NCBI GenBank assembly: GCA_029706075.1
Contig: JAINUG010000326.1
Span: forward strand, 261,001 to 325,000
DNA length: 64,000 nucleotides
Source of the DNA: Aldrovandia affinis
Lineage: Eukaryota > Chordata > Actinopteri > Notacanthiformes > Halosauridae
Reading direction: 5' to 3'
This document shows, piece by piece, positions 25,547-36,414 of this stretch. The notes beneath the pieces are model-generated. The model was not told where the DNA came from and made no database searches. It saw only the letters and a list, made by a program, of their open reading frames with translations. Position 1 is the first letter of the stretch. Each line of letters starts with the position of its first letter. The position numbers were made by a program, and so were the translations under genes.

Positions 25547-25552
25547 AATAAA
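25547..25552 (+). terminator. Proximal poly(A) signal for GIT2
   Basis: AATAAA lies about 210 nt after the GIT2 stop in an A/T-rich 3' UTR, followed by an A-rich and then T-containing stretch. It is the nearest canonical hexamer. Confidence 0.6.
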
Positions 25553-26695
25553 GTTTTAAAAAACAAAAAAAACGTTCCCTGCAACTATAGCCAAATGCCA
25601 CGGGACAAAGCCTGCTCTGCACCAGTGTTAAAAAAAATAACTACGCGCCGTTTATACATGCGGAAAGTAGGGCAGTGAACGCCGTTTGAGTTTATTTTCA
25701 ATGGACGCACTTCCACTAAACGCGTGAAAGAACAAGGGGGCGTGGCTACTCGGGACGGGTCGGCAAGCGAAGCGGCAGTCTCCAGAAGAAGGCGCTTAAA
25801 AGGGGCCTGACAGGAATTTTCTCGAGAGCGTCGCTCAGGGTGGCGGTTCTTGACAGACCAGTCGTTTTCTCAAGCGATAACTGTGCATTGCACCCAGGCT
25901 CCATCCACTTTTCCCCTCACTCTGGAGACCGAATAGCCAGTCGCTGTAACGTTTTCTGTTCCCTTAGTATACGTTTCCATTAGTATAAATAGGCCTTTGG
26001 TTGATCATGTGCTTTCATTCAAAATATATCACACAGCACTCCGTTTGAGCAGAAGCCCTGCCCCCCCCAAACAAAATGCCCCGCCCAGCCCAGACATTTT
26101 GGTGCCGTGATAGACAAGACTTAGATGGGACCGAAGATTGACTTCTGCAAACTACTTTTAATATCCCAACCCCCCTATAAGCTATAAAACAAGACTGCCC
26201 CAGACCACGGGTGACATCTGGAAACTGAGCCGCAACAGTCAGGGACTCGTCCGTGTGGTTGTCTCGTATAGAATGCAATGCTTGTTTCCCCTTCCCGCCC
26301 CAAGGCCCAGAAACCAGGCTGAAGCTGCACATCTTCTAGCTGATAACAGTATTTGGTTGAGTTTATTTTTGGCGACTTTGGTGATGTGTTTAAAAACCCC
26401 AACAGTTTAGCCGAGATGTTGTGAAACCTAAAGCCATAACTAGTGATGTATTAAAAGTGCTAATATACCTCATGCTTGTGTCATCCTCACCCCGGAAACA
26501 ACATTCACGAACAAAAAAAACTAGACCTGAAATTCATATTTTTGGCTTTTTGCGTGACCACATGGGGACTATATTTAGAGGTGCTTTTGGAAGGCTTCCT
26601 TATATTTATCTCTCTGCGTCGTGGGTTAAACTTTAAGGGAGATGCTAAATAAAACTAATGGGAGATTAATTCAAATGCAAACATTTCAAACCTCA

Positions 26696-26730
26696 GTGTG
26701 TGTGTGTGTGTATGTATGTGTGTTTGTTTG
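26696..26730. repeat. (GT)n microsatellite
   Basis: Short GT run with tatg and tttg interruptions in the GIT2 3' region. Confidence 0.85.
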
Positions 26731-27886
26731 TCAGACTTTTTGTTTTGTTTTTATTCCTTCCAGCTTGAACGATCCTGCTACAACAAATGTTGCATCTTCC
26801 ATTTCAAATGCACTTTCTACTTGTACTTCCTATAGTGGATATGTCAAAACACAAGAAGCCTCATTCAGGATGAGTGGAAAAGCAATTTGTATCCAAATAT
26901 CCACCAGCAGCCTGTTGTACTTGTGTTCATGTTTGTGTATTGGTGGTGCTTTTAAGTAGAAAAGCTAATACAGTATACTGGACATGGTGCCATATTCGTT
27001 GCATTTTCATTTGTATGCTAGAATCGTATTTGTTACTGTTAGTGGCTCGCAGATCTGGTAAAAACCTTTTTTCTTTATGTGTGATTTTTCTCTTTCGTGC
27101 TGCTAGGTTTATAATTTATGTGCAACTAATGGGATGTTGGATATCCTTTTTGTTATTCTGCCATCAGAGGGTCTTCAACTGCAAACGGTTCAGAGCTTAG
27201 TGTTATACTGTACTTGAAACTCATGATCAAGGAAACGTCCGTCAAGTCTCTGATTCTAAAAGGGGCGTGGTCTTCACACAGGGATCTCAGTCAAGCAGTT
27301 GTCATGGCTGCGGTGCAAAACTTGCCTTTTATTTTTTAATAAACTTAATTTATAATTGTAACCTGAAAATGTTTGTTTTTGACCTTAATGTACAAACCTG
27401 TTGTAAGATTATTTTATTTGCATTCATGTATTATATTTTTTGCCTGATAATTATACAATAAACCAGGCTTCAAATTAACCACCTACGAACCATTTACGAT
27501 TATTATTTTTTTGTCCATTGAATGAATGCTAAATCGGGTTTTGTTCTTTTTAAATGTTTACTTTAAAATCATTTAAATAACTATTTAAAAGAGTGCATTA
27601 TAAAAATATAAATTCATGCTAGAAAACTATGCTTGTATAACCACTTCATATTGAAAAACAGGGTAAAGGACCCCAGCAATTTTTTCCTGCCTACACATGC
27701 AGTATTTTATATGTGACTACTTGGCCAGACCCTATGACTTGGAATCGAAATCTAAAAACCTGTAATTATGGTACAGAATGCAGGCTCAAAGTGTTCCCCA
27801 TTATACAATAGTTGGACCTAATTTGTGAACAAAAAAACCAAACATGCCAACAGTTGTACTGTCTCAGCATTGTCCAGCTCATGTTC

Positions 27887-30800
27887 TCATGTCCATGCAG
27901 TCCTGGGTCTGCTGTGAATCTATAAAAAGAGAGGAAAGGGTTAAGATTTGGGAGGAAGGGTGCATTTTGAAAATGCGTTGCAAAAACCGTGCCTGGAAAC
28001 CACCTATAGTACCTTGTCCTGATAGCCCCGTCGAGTAAGCGCCTTGGTCTCTAGATGAATCATCTCATCGTAGCGCTTCTGGGCCTCCAGGGCCACTGCT
28101 TCCTCCTCCTCTTTCCTGCGCTCCTCCTCCAGCAGTTGCTTGTGCCGCTCTTCCACCTGCGCGGTGCACATGACACCCAGCCCACGGCCAAATCAGTGGG
28201 GTTCTTCGCAGGGTTCCAACTTTGGGTTAGGGTGACCTAGGTTTAAGAGCTCAACCAAAAGGAGGTGCGTGTGTATCATGGCACAGTGCAGTCACAGTGA
28301 AGGCCGCTGCTTTCAGTTTAAGAGGGGGCACGGGGTAAACTGTCACGCCATTCTTTTGTAGTACCCATTTCTGATCCCTCACGTCATCTTCCTCAGGCAA
28401 AACTACGGATACTAACAGAATGGAAGGAACTTAACATTGCTACTGAAAGACGTTATCTTTTGTGGATGGGCAACTCCCAACTCCTTAACATGTAAGCCTG
28501 GTACACAGAACCCAACTTTGGAACATTGCCAACGAGTTTACAGTGAGTGACGGTGACACAATCCAACTGGAACAACCGCAGAATCTGCTGTGCCTCTTGA
28601 GGGTTTGTGGTACCTGTGCTTTCATGTCCTGCATGCGCGCCGTCCTCTGCCCCTCCTGCTCCTCCTTCTCTTGGCGCCTCGTCTCCCTCTCCTGCTCCAG
28701 CTCCTGGATCAGCTCCTCGCGCCTCTGGAGGGACTCTTCCTGGGCCCGCCGGTTCTCCTGCATCTTCAGCTCCAGCTGCTGTTGCCGGCCCGTCAGCACC
28801 TGCTCAAAAACCAGAGGGGTTCTGGTCGGGCTGCTGCTACCTTCCCCTGCCAGTGCTCCCTCTGACCTCCACTGGGGGGCACCACTCACCTCCTGCATCA
28901 GCCGCTCCCGGGCCTTCCTCTCCTTCCGCCACTCCATCTCGCGCTTCTCCCACATGCGCTGGGCGTCCTCCCTGGGGGGACGAGAGGAATCATGGCATGA
29001 TTAATTCCCCGAGGCAAACGGCGTACGCCTGTGCAATCCCACCGGAATTCCCCTCACACTGCCGACCTGTAGAGGATGTCGAATTCAGCCTCCCTCTGCC
29101 GCTCCACCTGCAGCTGCTCCTCGATGACCCGCTTCATCCAGGCCACATCGGCCACCGCCTTCTCCCTCCGAGCACTCTCCAGCTTGTGGTCCTCCGTCTC
29201 GCCCTCCAGCAGAGCGGCTAGGATCTTGCGGTCCGCCTCCTGTCACAAGAAACGGGATTGCACCAATCACAGGGGGTGCACCTGGAGGAGTTCCATTCGC
29301 ATCACATGCAGAAGTAAAGGGGGGGCTTCCCCTCCATCCCTCCCCCAAATGGGTCCCTCCTCCTTTCAACTCACCAGTTCCTCCTGTACCTGCTGGGCCC
29401 GTCTCTTGAGCTGAGCGCGGTACTGCCGGGTCAGGAATCGCCTGTGGGACCGAGCCGAAGGAGAACGATTTTAAAATCTGGCGGCCAACGATCTGATTTC
29501 ACGATTCCCGTTCGTTCCTCCCCCATTTCACAGTGATGCTGAACCCCACTCTCCACGGTCGCGTCGTACCCTAGTTCGGTCTTCCTCCGGCTCTCCTCCA
29601 GCTTCTTTCTCTCTTCCTCCAGTCTCTCCACCTCCCAGTGCTGGGTCAGCAAGGCCTGCTGCTCCTTCCTCAGCCGGCTGGCCTGAAACACACGGTGTCA
29701 CCTTTCACCGAGAACCTGCAAGGCTTGCATCCCACATCCCATTCCCCCTCCCAACCCACATCCCTTTCAAAGAGAGGGAAGGAGAAGGAAAAAAAATACA
29801 CACTTCCTCCTCCCGCAGTTTCAGCTCCTCCATCTGCTGCCGAAGCTCCTCCCCCAACTCTTTCTCCTCTGCTTTCTTCTTCTCCTCTGCTTGCTTCATC
29901 CTCTCTATTGCTTCTCGGCGAGTCTTCTCGTACTCATTCTCAAGACGCTTCTCCTCTGTGCGATCTGCCTCCTCTTGCTGAAGGTTAGAAAGGTTTTTTC
30001 AGAAACAGCCACTTTATTTGCAGTTTTGAGCCTCGCCTCAATAAGCAGATGCATAGTAGTGGTTGTTGCTGTTGCTGTTGTTGTTTTAGGTAAAAGAGCA
30101 GTGTCACAGTAGAGCAGTGGCTAAACTGGGAGAAAATGTGAAACCAGGACTTGATACTCCAGACAGTCTGAGACTGGATAGAGTGCCAGACTAAAGAAAA
30201 CTGGTCTAGAGATTCTGATATCAGTGGATTAATTCTTAAACCTTAAGTACAACAAATACAGTCTGGATTTCAGGGATATCATTTCAACGTCTCTTGAAAA
30301 CCACACGGTTTATTGCACACAAACAGTGTAAGCTCATTAAATTGCCTTGAAGTACAGTGAGAGTCATTTATCTTTGTTTTAATCAAGTCTGGTCGTAAAG
30401 CTCATGCATCTTACTTTCCACTTGCAGGGTCAATTTCTCTGATAAAATGATAATGAGTGAAAGAACACACAACCGAAATGAGCTCCTCTTGCGCAGGACT
30501 TGTGAGGCGCTCCTGAAAACATGAATTAAATTTTACCTCAAGGGCACACTGGTTAATCTCGAGCATACCTCCTCCTTTTCCGACCGCTGTGTTTGCCACT
30601 GGCCCACTACGTGGTCTTGGTGCAGCATTGACTCAACCTGTGAGAAACAGCAGGCTAAGATTCAGTCTTTATAAGAAACCGATAAAGCACGCAAAAACAT
30701 TTGTCTGAAACTCAATCTAGAGGCTGGGTTTTCAGTATGTCACGGAACAATTACATCAGAAGCCTATTGATTTACGGATCAAGTCCACTTCCTGACGCAC

Positions 30801-33800
30801 AACCTCTCAGGTTCTCCCTACATGCGAGTCTCTTCCGCTGTGTACTTTTCTTTCAAGACTCCTTTGCACCAGCGCCTTAAATCAGCTGTGGCTTCGGCAG
30901 CAATAGTATAGTAGTAGTAGTAGCCCTAAAGAAGGGCAAAATGTTACAGTTTACTCCATTTACTTTATCGTTGCTCCAGTTCTTACTCCACAAAGCACCG
31001 CAGAAGCATTTTTGCTCATAACACTGGTAGAGACACGCCTTCACTGACCTTTCGCAGCTCTGGGTCATTCTTTTTCCAGTGTTCCCGCAGCAGCTCCTGG
31101 GCCAGCTGAGGACAGAAGACAATGCACTTTTACTCCTGTTTCACAGCGTGACCCAGTCGGTGCGACTCACCGTTTTGTGGTGGCCTAGATATTGCCGGGG
31201 CTTACCGTTTTCCTGCGTAGTTCCCTGGCAGACTTGAGGTCCTCCGTTCTCTCCACCAGCTGCGCCTGCCTGTCAGGGATTGCCTCCCGGAGCTCGGCCT
31301 CCATCTGATCCCGCTCCTCCTGCATCAGGGCCCGCAGCCGCTTCCTTCGCTGCTCCAGGCTGCGCTTCTTCTCCTCCTTAAGCCTCTCTTGATGATAGGC
31401 CACCATACTGACAAGTAGACGTGGAAGAACAAATAAATGAGCTGTGATGTGAGACTCAAAACCCACCTTTTCAGACTCCGCTACCACTGAATTCTGTACA
31501 TCTAGCTAATTGTCATCACCGCTGCCTACTTGCTCCACACTTTGTATCCCTGCTTACTCAATAAAAAAATTTTTTTTTTTTTTTTTTACTAACCTTTTCC
31601 TTCCCAGTGTTACAGGCATGGTACGCAGCTGCCTGCAATGATGTCTATCGCTGTATTACTGCACTGATCTTGGGCACAAACTATGATTGTTCCTACCATG
31701 TATTTATGCACATCTTGTAAGTCGCTCTCGATAAGAGTGTCTGCTAAATGCTTAAAATGTAAAATGTAAATGTAGATGGTTACAACGTTCGATGCTGGTC
31801 ATGGCGACTGGGGTTCGATTCCCCGGTTCTGGCCAGGAGTGCCAACTGGGGGCGGCAATTGGCTGTCCGCCCCAGGGAGGGGGGAGGGAAGCCGACAGGA
31901 TGTTCGCTGCGCACAGGAGTGGCTCTGGGGTGCCGGTGTTACGGTCAACGGCTTGGCGAGTGCCGTCTCGAAAGAGACGATGCTTCGCCACCACCGGTCA
32001 CAGGGCTACGGCAGCGAACTCATAGTACGAGGGGGAGATTGACATGAAAATAGCGGGGTGTTGGGAGAAAAATCTGAAACAAAATTTCCTTTAAATAAAT
32101 AATATTATATATGCCATTTAGCAGACGCTTTTATCCAAAGCGACTTACAGTAGTGAATGCATACATTTTCAGTATATGTGGCCCCAGTGGGGATTGAACC
32201 CACAACCTAAGTGTTGCCAACGCTGTGCTCTACCAACTGAGCCACAGAGCCACTAAATGAGCTAGCTGTTGTCTCCAAATCGTGAATGTGTTAGGATTAG
32301 GGACACGCGCAGTACCTACAGGTAACAGGCAAAATAAAGGACTCACCAACATACACAAAGTATCCTAATAAGGCGTTGGGCCACCATGAGCCACCAGAAC
32401 AGCTTTAATGTGCCTTAGCATAGATTCTACAACTGTCTGGAACTATATTGGAGGAATGCAACACCATTCTCCCACAAGAAATTCCATCATCTGGTGTTTT
32501 GTTGATAGTCAGTGGAAAACGCTGTCTAAGGTGCTGCTCCACAATCTCCCATAAGTGTTCAATTGGGTTAAGATCTGGTGACTGAGACGGTTATGCTATA
32601 TGGTTTACATAGTTTTCATGCTCATCAAACCATTCAGTGACCACTCGTGCCACTCCCATTAGGATAGAAATGCTTCACTAGGCCTAGGATGAAGGTGGCC
32701 ACTAGTATAAATGTAGCTTTGTATTTATTGACGTTTACTTTGCCCTCTAAGGGGTTGAGTGGATTGAAACAATGGCAGGAAAATGCAGCCCACATCATAA
32801 CAGAGCCACCAGAACCCTTCACACTGTGATACAAGCACTTAGCCCTGTAGGTTTCTTTTGGCGTGTGCCACATATGCACTTGACGAGATCAGGGTGAAGG
32901 ATGACTTAGCTAACCATATGACCTTCGCACTGCTCAATAGACCACTGCCTGTGTTCTCTGCACAATTTTACTTGCAAACGTACGTCTATAGCTGTAATAA
33001 GTGGTGCACCTTCTGACTATAGTACTCCTCTCTGTGAAGTTCTCGACAGACTGGTCTTGGAAAAAAACTGCCTGTTTTGCCTTGCATCTCAAACTAATGC
33101 ACAGACATCATGATTGAGGACTATGTGCTTACAACCACAGTTGCCCCAAGTTGATGATGGAGACTTCCATGCCAAGGTCACCTTAGCCACTGTTGCTCCT
33201 GAAACATCCGCAAGTTGAGCAGTCTTTGTCACTGAAGCTCCTGCCAAACATGCCCCAACAATCACCCCTCTTTCAAAGTCAAATCTCTTCTTCTAGGCAT
33301 GGTAGGCAAAAAATGGGCAACTGGGCCTGACCAGCATTTTCATACATGACCCTAAGGATGATGGGATGTTAATTGCTTAATTAACTGAGGCACCACATCT
33401 GTGTGGAAGCACGTACTTTCAACATACTTTGTATCCCTCATTTACTCAAGTGTTTCCTTTATTTTGGCAGTTTCCTGTATGTAATCGTACTTTTGAGTTT
33501 GCGTATCTCTTATTTTTTTTCTCAACGACATGCAAATAATTAAGTTATACTAGCTACAGCCAATATCTTCCTACGATATTGGGATTGTAGTTCCATAACT
33601 ATAACAAATAACAGCGGGTGAGTCCATTTTAATTGGTGCACAAACAATATCCTATACATTAGCAAGGTAGGGTTACCTCTGTTGGTAGGACTGACGGGAG
33701 CTCCACTGAGCCTGTTTACTGCTGCGGACGTTCTGCTCTCTGAAATACATCGAGTGCACCTCCCATTGCTGCCGCCAATGAGCCTCATGCTCCCGCTGTC

Positions 33801-33867
33801 GCACAAGCCGCTGCTCCAATGTCCGCGTACGATTTGACCAATGCGTAGAAATCGTTGGAAGGGCCAT
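27887..33867 (-). CDS. TCHP: Trichoplein keratin filament-binding protein
   Basis: Trichoplein is a coiled-coil protein of keratin filaments, desmosomes and the centriole that (family knowledge) activates Aurora A and restrains primary cilia. Exons on the minus strand: 33867-33677, 31407-31206, 31105-31049, 30637-30569, 29977-29804, 29682-29570, 29441-29375, 29239-29067, 28971-28890, 28799-28614, 28156-28013, 27919-27887. They total 1491 nt (496 aa plus stop; human is 498 as I recall), and every join is in phase. The protein starts [10 protein letters not shown], continues [51 protein letters not shown] and [20 protein letters not shown], and ends in a tiny exon [10 protein letters not shown]. 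It is almost wholly charged helix (E, K, R, Q), as expected for a coiled coil. The last exon is 33 nt; reading through its donor would stop two codons later. Intron 1 is packed with transposons. It converges with GIT2 and diverges from GLTP. Confidence 0.96.
31690..31770 (+). mobile_element. LINE L2-type 3' end
   Basis: The stretch ends in cttgtaagtcgctctcg-ataagagtgtctgctaaatg and then aaaatgtaaa repeats. This is the L2-family 3' tail that fish LINEs and their partner SINEs share. It lies in TCHP intron 1, just upstream of a SINE. Confidence 0.55.
31776..32093 (+). mobile_element. tRNA-derived SINE, Glu-like head family (copy 1)
   Basis: The head keeps a Pol III B box (GGTTCGATTCC, at about 31811). 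A long shared body follows: ggcaattggctgtccgcccc, aggaggggggagggaagccgac, gcgcacaggagtgg, then accggtcacagggctacgg. It ends near gttgggagaaaaa. The same body occurs inverted at 60523-60880 and, more diverged, at 12363-12702. In the 60 kb copy the A-box region reads TGGTCTAGTGGTTT, which is like tRNA-Glu. Confidence 0.65.
32105..32252 (-). mobile_element. tRNA-derived SINE, Lys-like head family (copy 2)
   Basis: Read on the minus strand: GTGGCTCAGTTGGTAGAGC (A box), GTGGGTTCAATCCCCAC (B box and T-arm-like stem), then a tgtatgcattcactactg linker, the L2-type tail tgtaagtcgctttggataaa, and a final aaatggcatatat. Copies at 9014-9155 and 53833-53962 share all these parts. It is the best preserved of the three. 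Confidence 0.8.
32313..33483 (-). mobile_element. Decayed Tc1/mariner-like transposon
   Basis: The ends are inverted repeats: left (32315 on) cctacaggtaacaggcaaaa, right (inverted from 33481) catacaggaaactgccaaaa, each bordered by TA. The interior on the minus strand carries fragments of a Tc1-type transposase: MPRR-like start near 33300, [13 protein letters not shown] and [16 protein letters not shown] near 32700-32830, and [20 protein letters not shown] near the left end. Many stops and shifts break the frame, and the element is about 1.17 kb, shorter than the usual 1.6 kb or so. It is inactive and sits in TCHP intron 1. Confidence 0.85.
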
Positions 33868-34886
33868 TGATCTTTAGCAGCTATTTAGTAGCTTCTCGGC
33901 GGGAAAGAGACACGATTCTAACAATCTATAGCTAGCTAAACAAACAAACAAACAAACAAACAAAAAGAAATCTAGCAAGTCTGCAAAAAAAGTCAGCTAA
34001 TGGAAATACTAATACTAGCTTAGTAACTAGAACAATTTCGGTACTGCTAAAAATCTAACAAGCTGTGTTAGCAATTCGAACATTCGAACATGTTGGTAGC
34101 TGGCTAGTTAGCTCGCTATCTAGCTTTTTTTAAGTTACCGGCTCAGCGCACAGTGTCCACAGAGCAGTCGACTATTGTTATAGCTAATCAGTAGTTTGAT
34201 GTTTTGCTGTAATTTCAAATCTCAGTTGGTAGCTAGCTTGTAATCAAACCACTTAACGTTATGACCCCTTGCAAGTACAACTTCCCGTTTCCCTTGGTTA
34301 CTCTCTTTGAGTTCCTGGTTACACTACGGGGTATGACAAGGCTCAAAAAGACTTGCTCGCTACAAAGTGTCCAGCTTAGTAGTAGTATCAACGTCGTAAA
34401 TAAATAATACAACGTTGGACATCTAGGTATTGTAGTTAATCTAATAGCTAACGTCTGCCAAACTAAACTACATTAGCTAGATGTCTAAATTATTTATTTA
34501 AGACGAACTGATCATGACATTGCCGCCCGTAGAATAGCCAATTGAAATTAAAAATAATTTATTATAAGAATTGTATTATTAGTTAGTGAGTGGCGTTATA
34601 CATAAATACGTTGTAACTACTGTACAACGTACCAACTACCAACTACTGTAGTAAACTCGTTTAACTATGGCGAAGTATACCATATAACTATGATATACGT
34701 TGAACAAATATTGCCAAATCGGTATAAATATTTTCCAATCTTCCTCGTATTGGGTACCCACAGACATCCTGGCTAAGTTGCAAGAACAGAAAGTAAATGA
34801 TTAATAGGGAATTGATGTTAATGTTAGTTTGTAGGCAACTACCCCTAAATATACTATACTTTATTATATTTAGCCTGACCTGTAGT

Positions 34887-35036
34887 CAAGGCCGAAACGA
34901 CCATATATATTGGGGGGGACACATCCCCCCCAATATTCAGATATGCTCAAATTGTCCCCCCAATATATGAGCTGATATAAAAATATAAATAAATTGATTT
35001 GGTCCCCCCAATGTTGACTCCATGGTTACGGCCTTG
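34887..35036. mobile_element. hAT-like MITE with perfect 8-bp target-site duplication
   Basis: The 150-bp element starts CAAGGCCGAAAC and ends GTTACGGCCTTG (inverted repeats), and inside them att-ggggggg-ac is mirrored by gtccccccaat. It is flanked on both sides by cctgtagt (34879-34886 and 35037-35044), an exact 8-bp duplication as made by hAT transposases. A short hairpin, tattgggggggac / ccccccaatat, lies near the left end. There is no coding capacity. Confidence 0.8.
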
Positions 35037-36044
35037 CCTGTAGTAATACCACACGTTGAGGTAACGATCTCTATATAACGATTTATTTGATTTAAAATGT
35101 GAATAACCGCATAGGCATGGGATCTGGACACCAGCTGGGAGTCAGCATTGACCTGCTGGTTTCCAACTTTTACTCCCCCACTTAGTACTTATTAACTAGG
35201 CCTATACTTGTCTAGCTCCACAACTGGTAAAATTGTTTAAGACTACAAACTTTAAAAACATCTGTGAGAGCTGGCACTCAGTGACAACCCGACTAGAACT
35301 ACTTATTTGAACACCAGGATTTAATAATATTTTTTACTATACTTTTAATATGCGTCTTTGTCGTAAAGATGCTTTAGGCACAGAACTGTACTTTCCTGTA
35401 AGCGAGTACAACACTTTGAAGGTGCAAAGCACAAAGGGACACTCCACCCAAATAGGTGTATTCGATTGTCTGTCAGTTAAATTATGCATTACTCAAAGCT
35501 AAATGTTTAATGGTGACTAGATAATATTGTCTAATTGTACCCTGAAACTTTTGCTGTTTATGGATAACGTCAGAAACAGGGTGAAGAGTGTCGGAACCAT
35601 GGCTAAGAACGTCACAAATCACCACACTGTAGGGTCCAAATAAAAAAGAACCTGCACAGCGCCTCATTCGACAGTCTCCTGAGCGCAAGTTAAACCAGAG
35701 AGTTTAAATACAGTATCTATGGTTAACCTGGAGCCACATTTTGTCTTATCTATTACCCTGACCAAAATAGCAATAACTGTCAACCGGTTGAATGAAAATA
35801 AGTTTCCCTTATATGTAAATCAATTAAAATGTACGCCAACTGAATATCACTGGAGTTAAGAGAGTAAAAATGGGGTAAATACAAAGCAAGTGTTTGGATG
35901 AGCAACGTGAGTGCCGGTGCAAGCAAATTAAGTAATTGGCTAGCTAACGAACTCACTTAGCCAGATAACATTAGCTAATGCTTGTCCGTCCGTCGTGTGG
36001 CTTAATGTAATTTGCGTGGGCATAAACCACACTCTGTCAATGTA

Positions 36045-36045
<1 letters not shown>

Positions 36046-36075
<30 letters not shown>

Positions 36076-36093
36076 AACACACACACACACACA
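36046..36093. repeat. (CA)n microsatellite upstream of GLTP
   Basis: Interrupted CA repeat, about 320 bp before the GLTP ATG. Confidence 0.9.
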
Positions 36094-36129
36094 AGCACAA
36101 GCAGTCGGGTTTCGAAACCAGTTCGCTTG

Positions 36130-36414
36130 TTCCCTCTACCCCCCCCTCCCCTCCCGTATGGGCGGGACTTGTCCCTCCCACTGTTGCCGGATTGGCTCTC
36201 CGTTGCTCACCTGTTGAAACGACCACTCCGTGTGCGTCCCGTAGAAGTGTCAGTACTTGTCACATATCAGTAGATTTTGCATTGGGGAGTTGGAGAGCCT
36301 GGCTTCGTGGGCAGTTCCGGGTTCTCTCCAAATCTTTACACAGCTGTATTTTAGTTGGAAAGAAAGCTAGATTTTTGACGCGAGTTGGACATCCTTCGCT
36401 GGATTCTGTGAACC
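36130..36414 (+). promoter_or_regulatory. Probable GLTP core promoter and 5' UTR
   Basis: The sequence has a C-rich run, a GC box (GGGCGGG, 36160-36166) and an inverted CCAAT box (ATTGG, 36191-36195) about 220 bp before the GLTP ATG. No TATA box is seen. The ATG context (aaccATGg) is a good Kozak match. Confidence 0.45.

Larger units (their letters stand above)
25337..27462 (+). other. GIT2 3' UTR and possible extended 3' UTR
   Basis: This stretch after the GIT2 stop has no supported coding sequence. It becomes A/T-rich after about 26400 and carries further AATAAA hexamers at 27338-27343 and 27457-27462, which would give a UTR of about 2.1 kb. It contains a (GT)n microsatellite at about 26696-26730. 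Because TCHP comes in from the other strand and ends at 27887, part of this may also be TCHP 3' UTR in antisense. Confidence 0.45.
33868..36414. promoter_or_regulatory. Divergent interval between TCHP and GLTP
   Basis: This holds both promoters. From 33920 to about 34480 the DNA is TAGC-rich and includes an (AAAC)n run at about 33938-33964. The middle (34500-35900) is A/T-rich and holds a hAT-like MITE at 34887-35036. A (CA)n microsatellite lies at about 36046-36093. The GLTP-proximal 300 bp is more G/C-rich. I see no gene here. Confidence 0.5.

Noticed and set aside
28607-29221. 204-aa plus-strand ORF
   Set aside because: Antisense of TCHP exons 8-10; Ser/Pro/Ala-rich reading of E/K/Q codons.
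32634-32879. 81-aa ORF as a live transposase gene
   Set aside because: It is a fragment of a Tc1-like transposase in an element full of stops and frameshifts.
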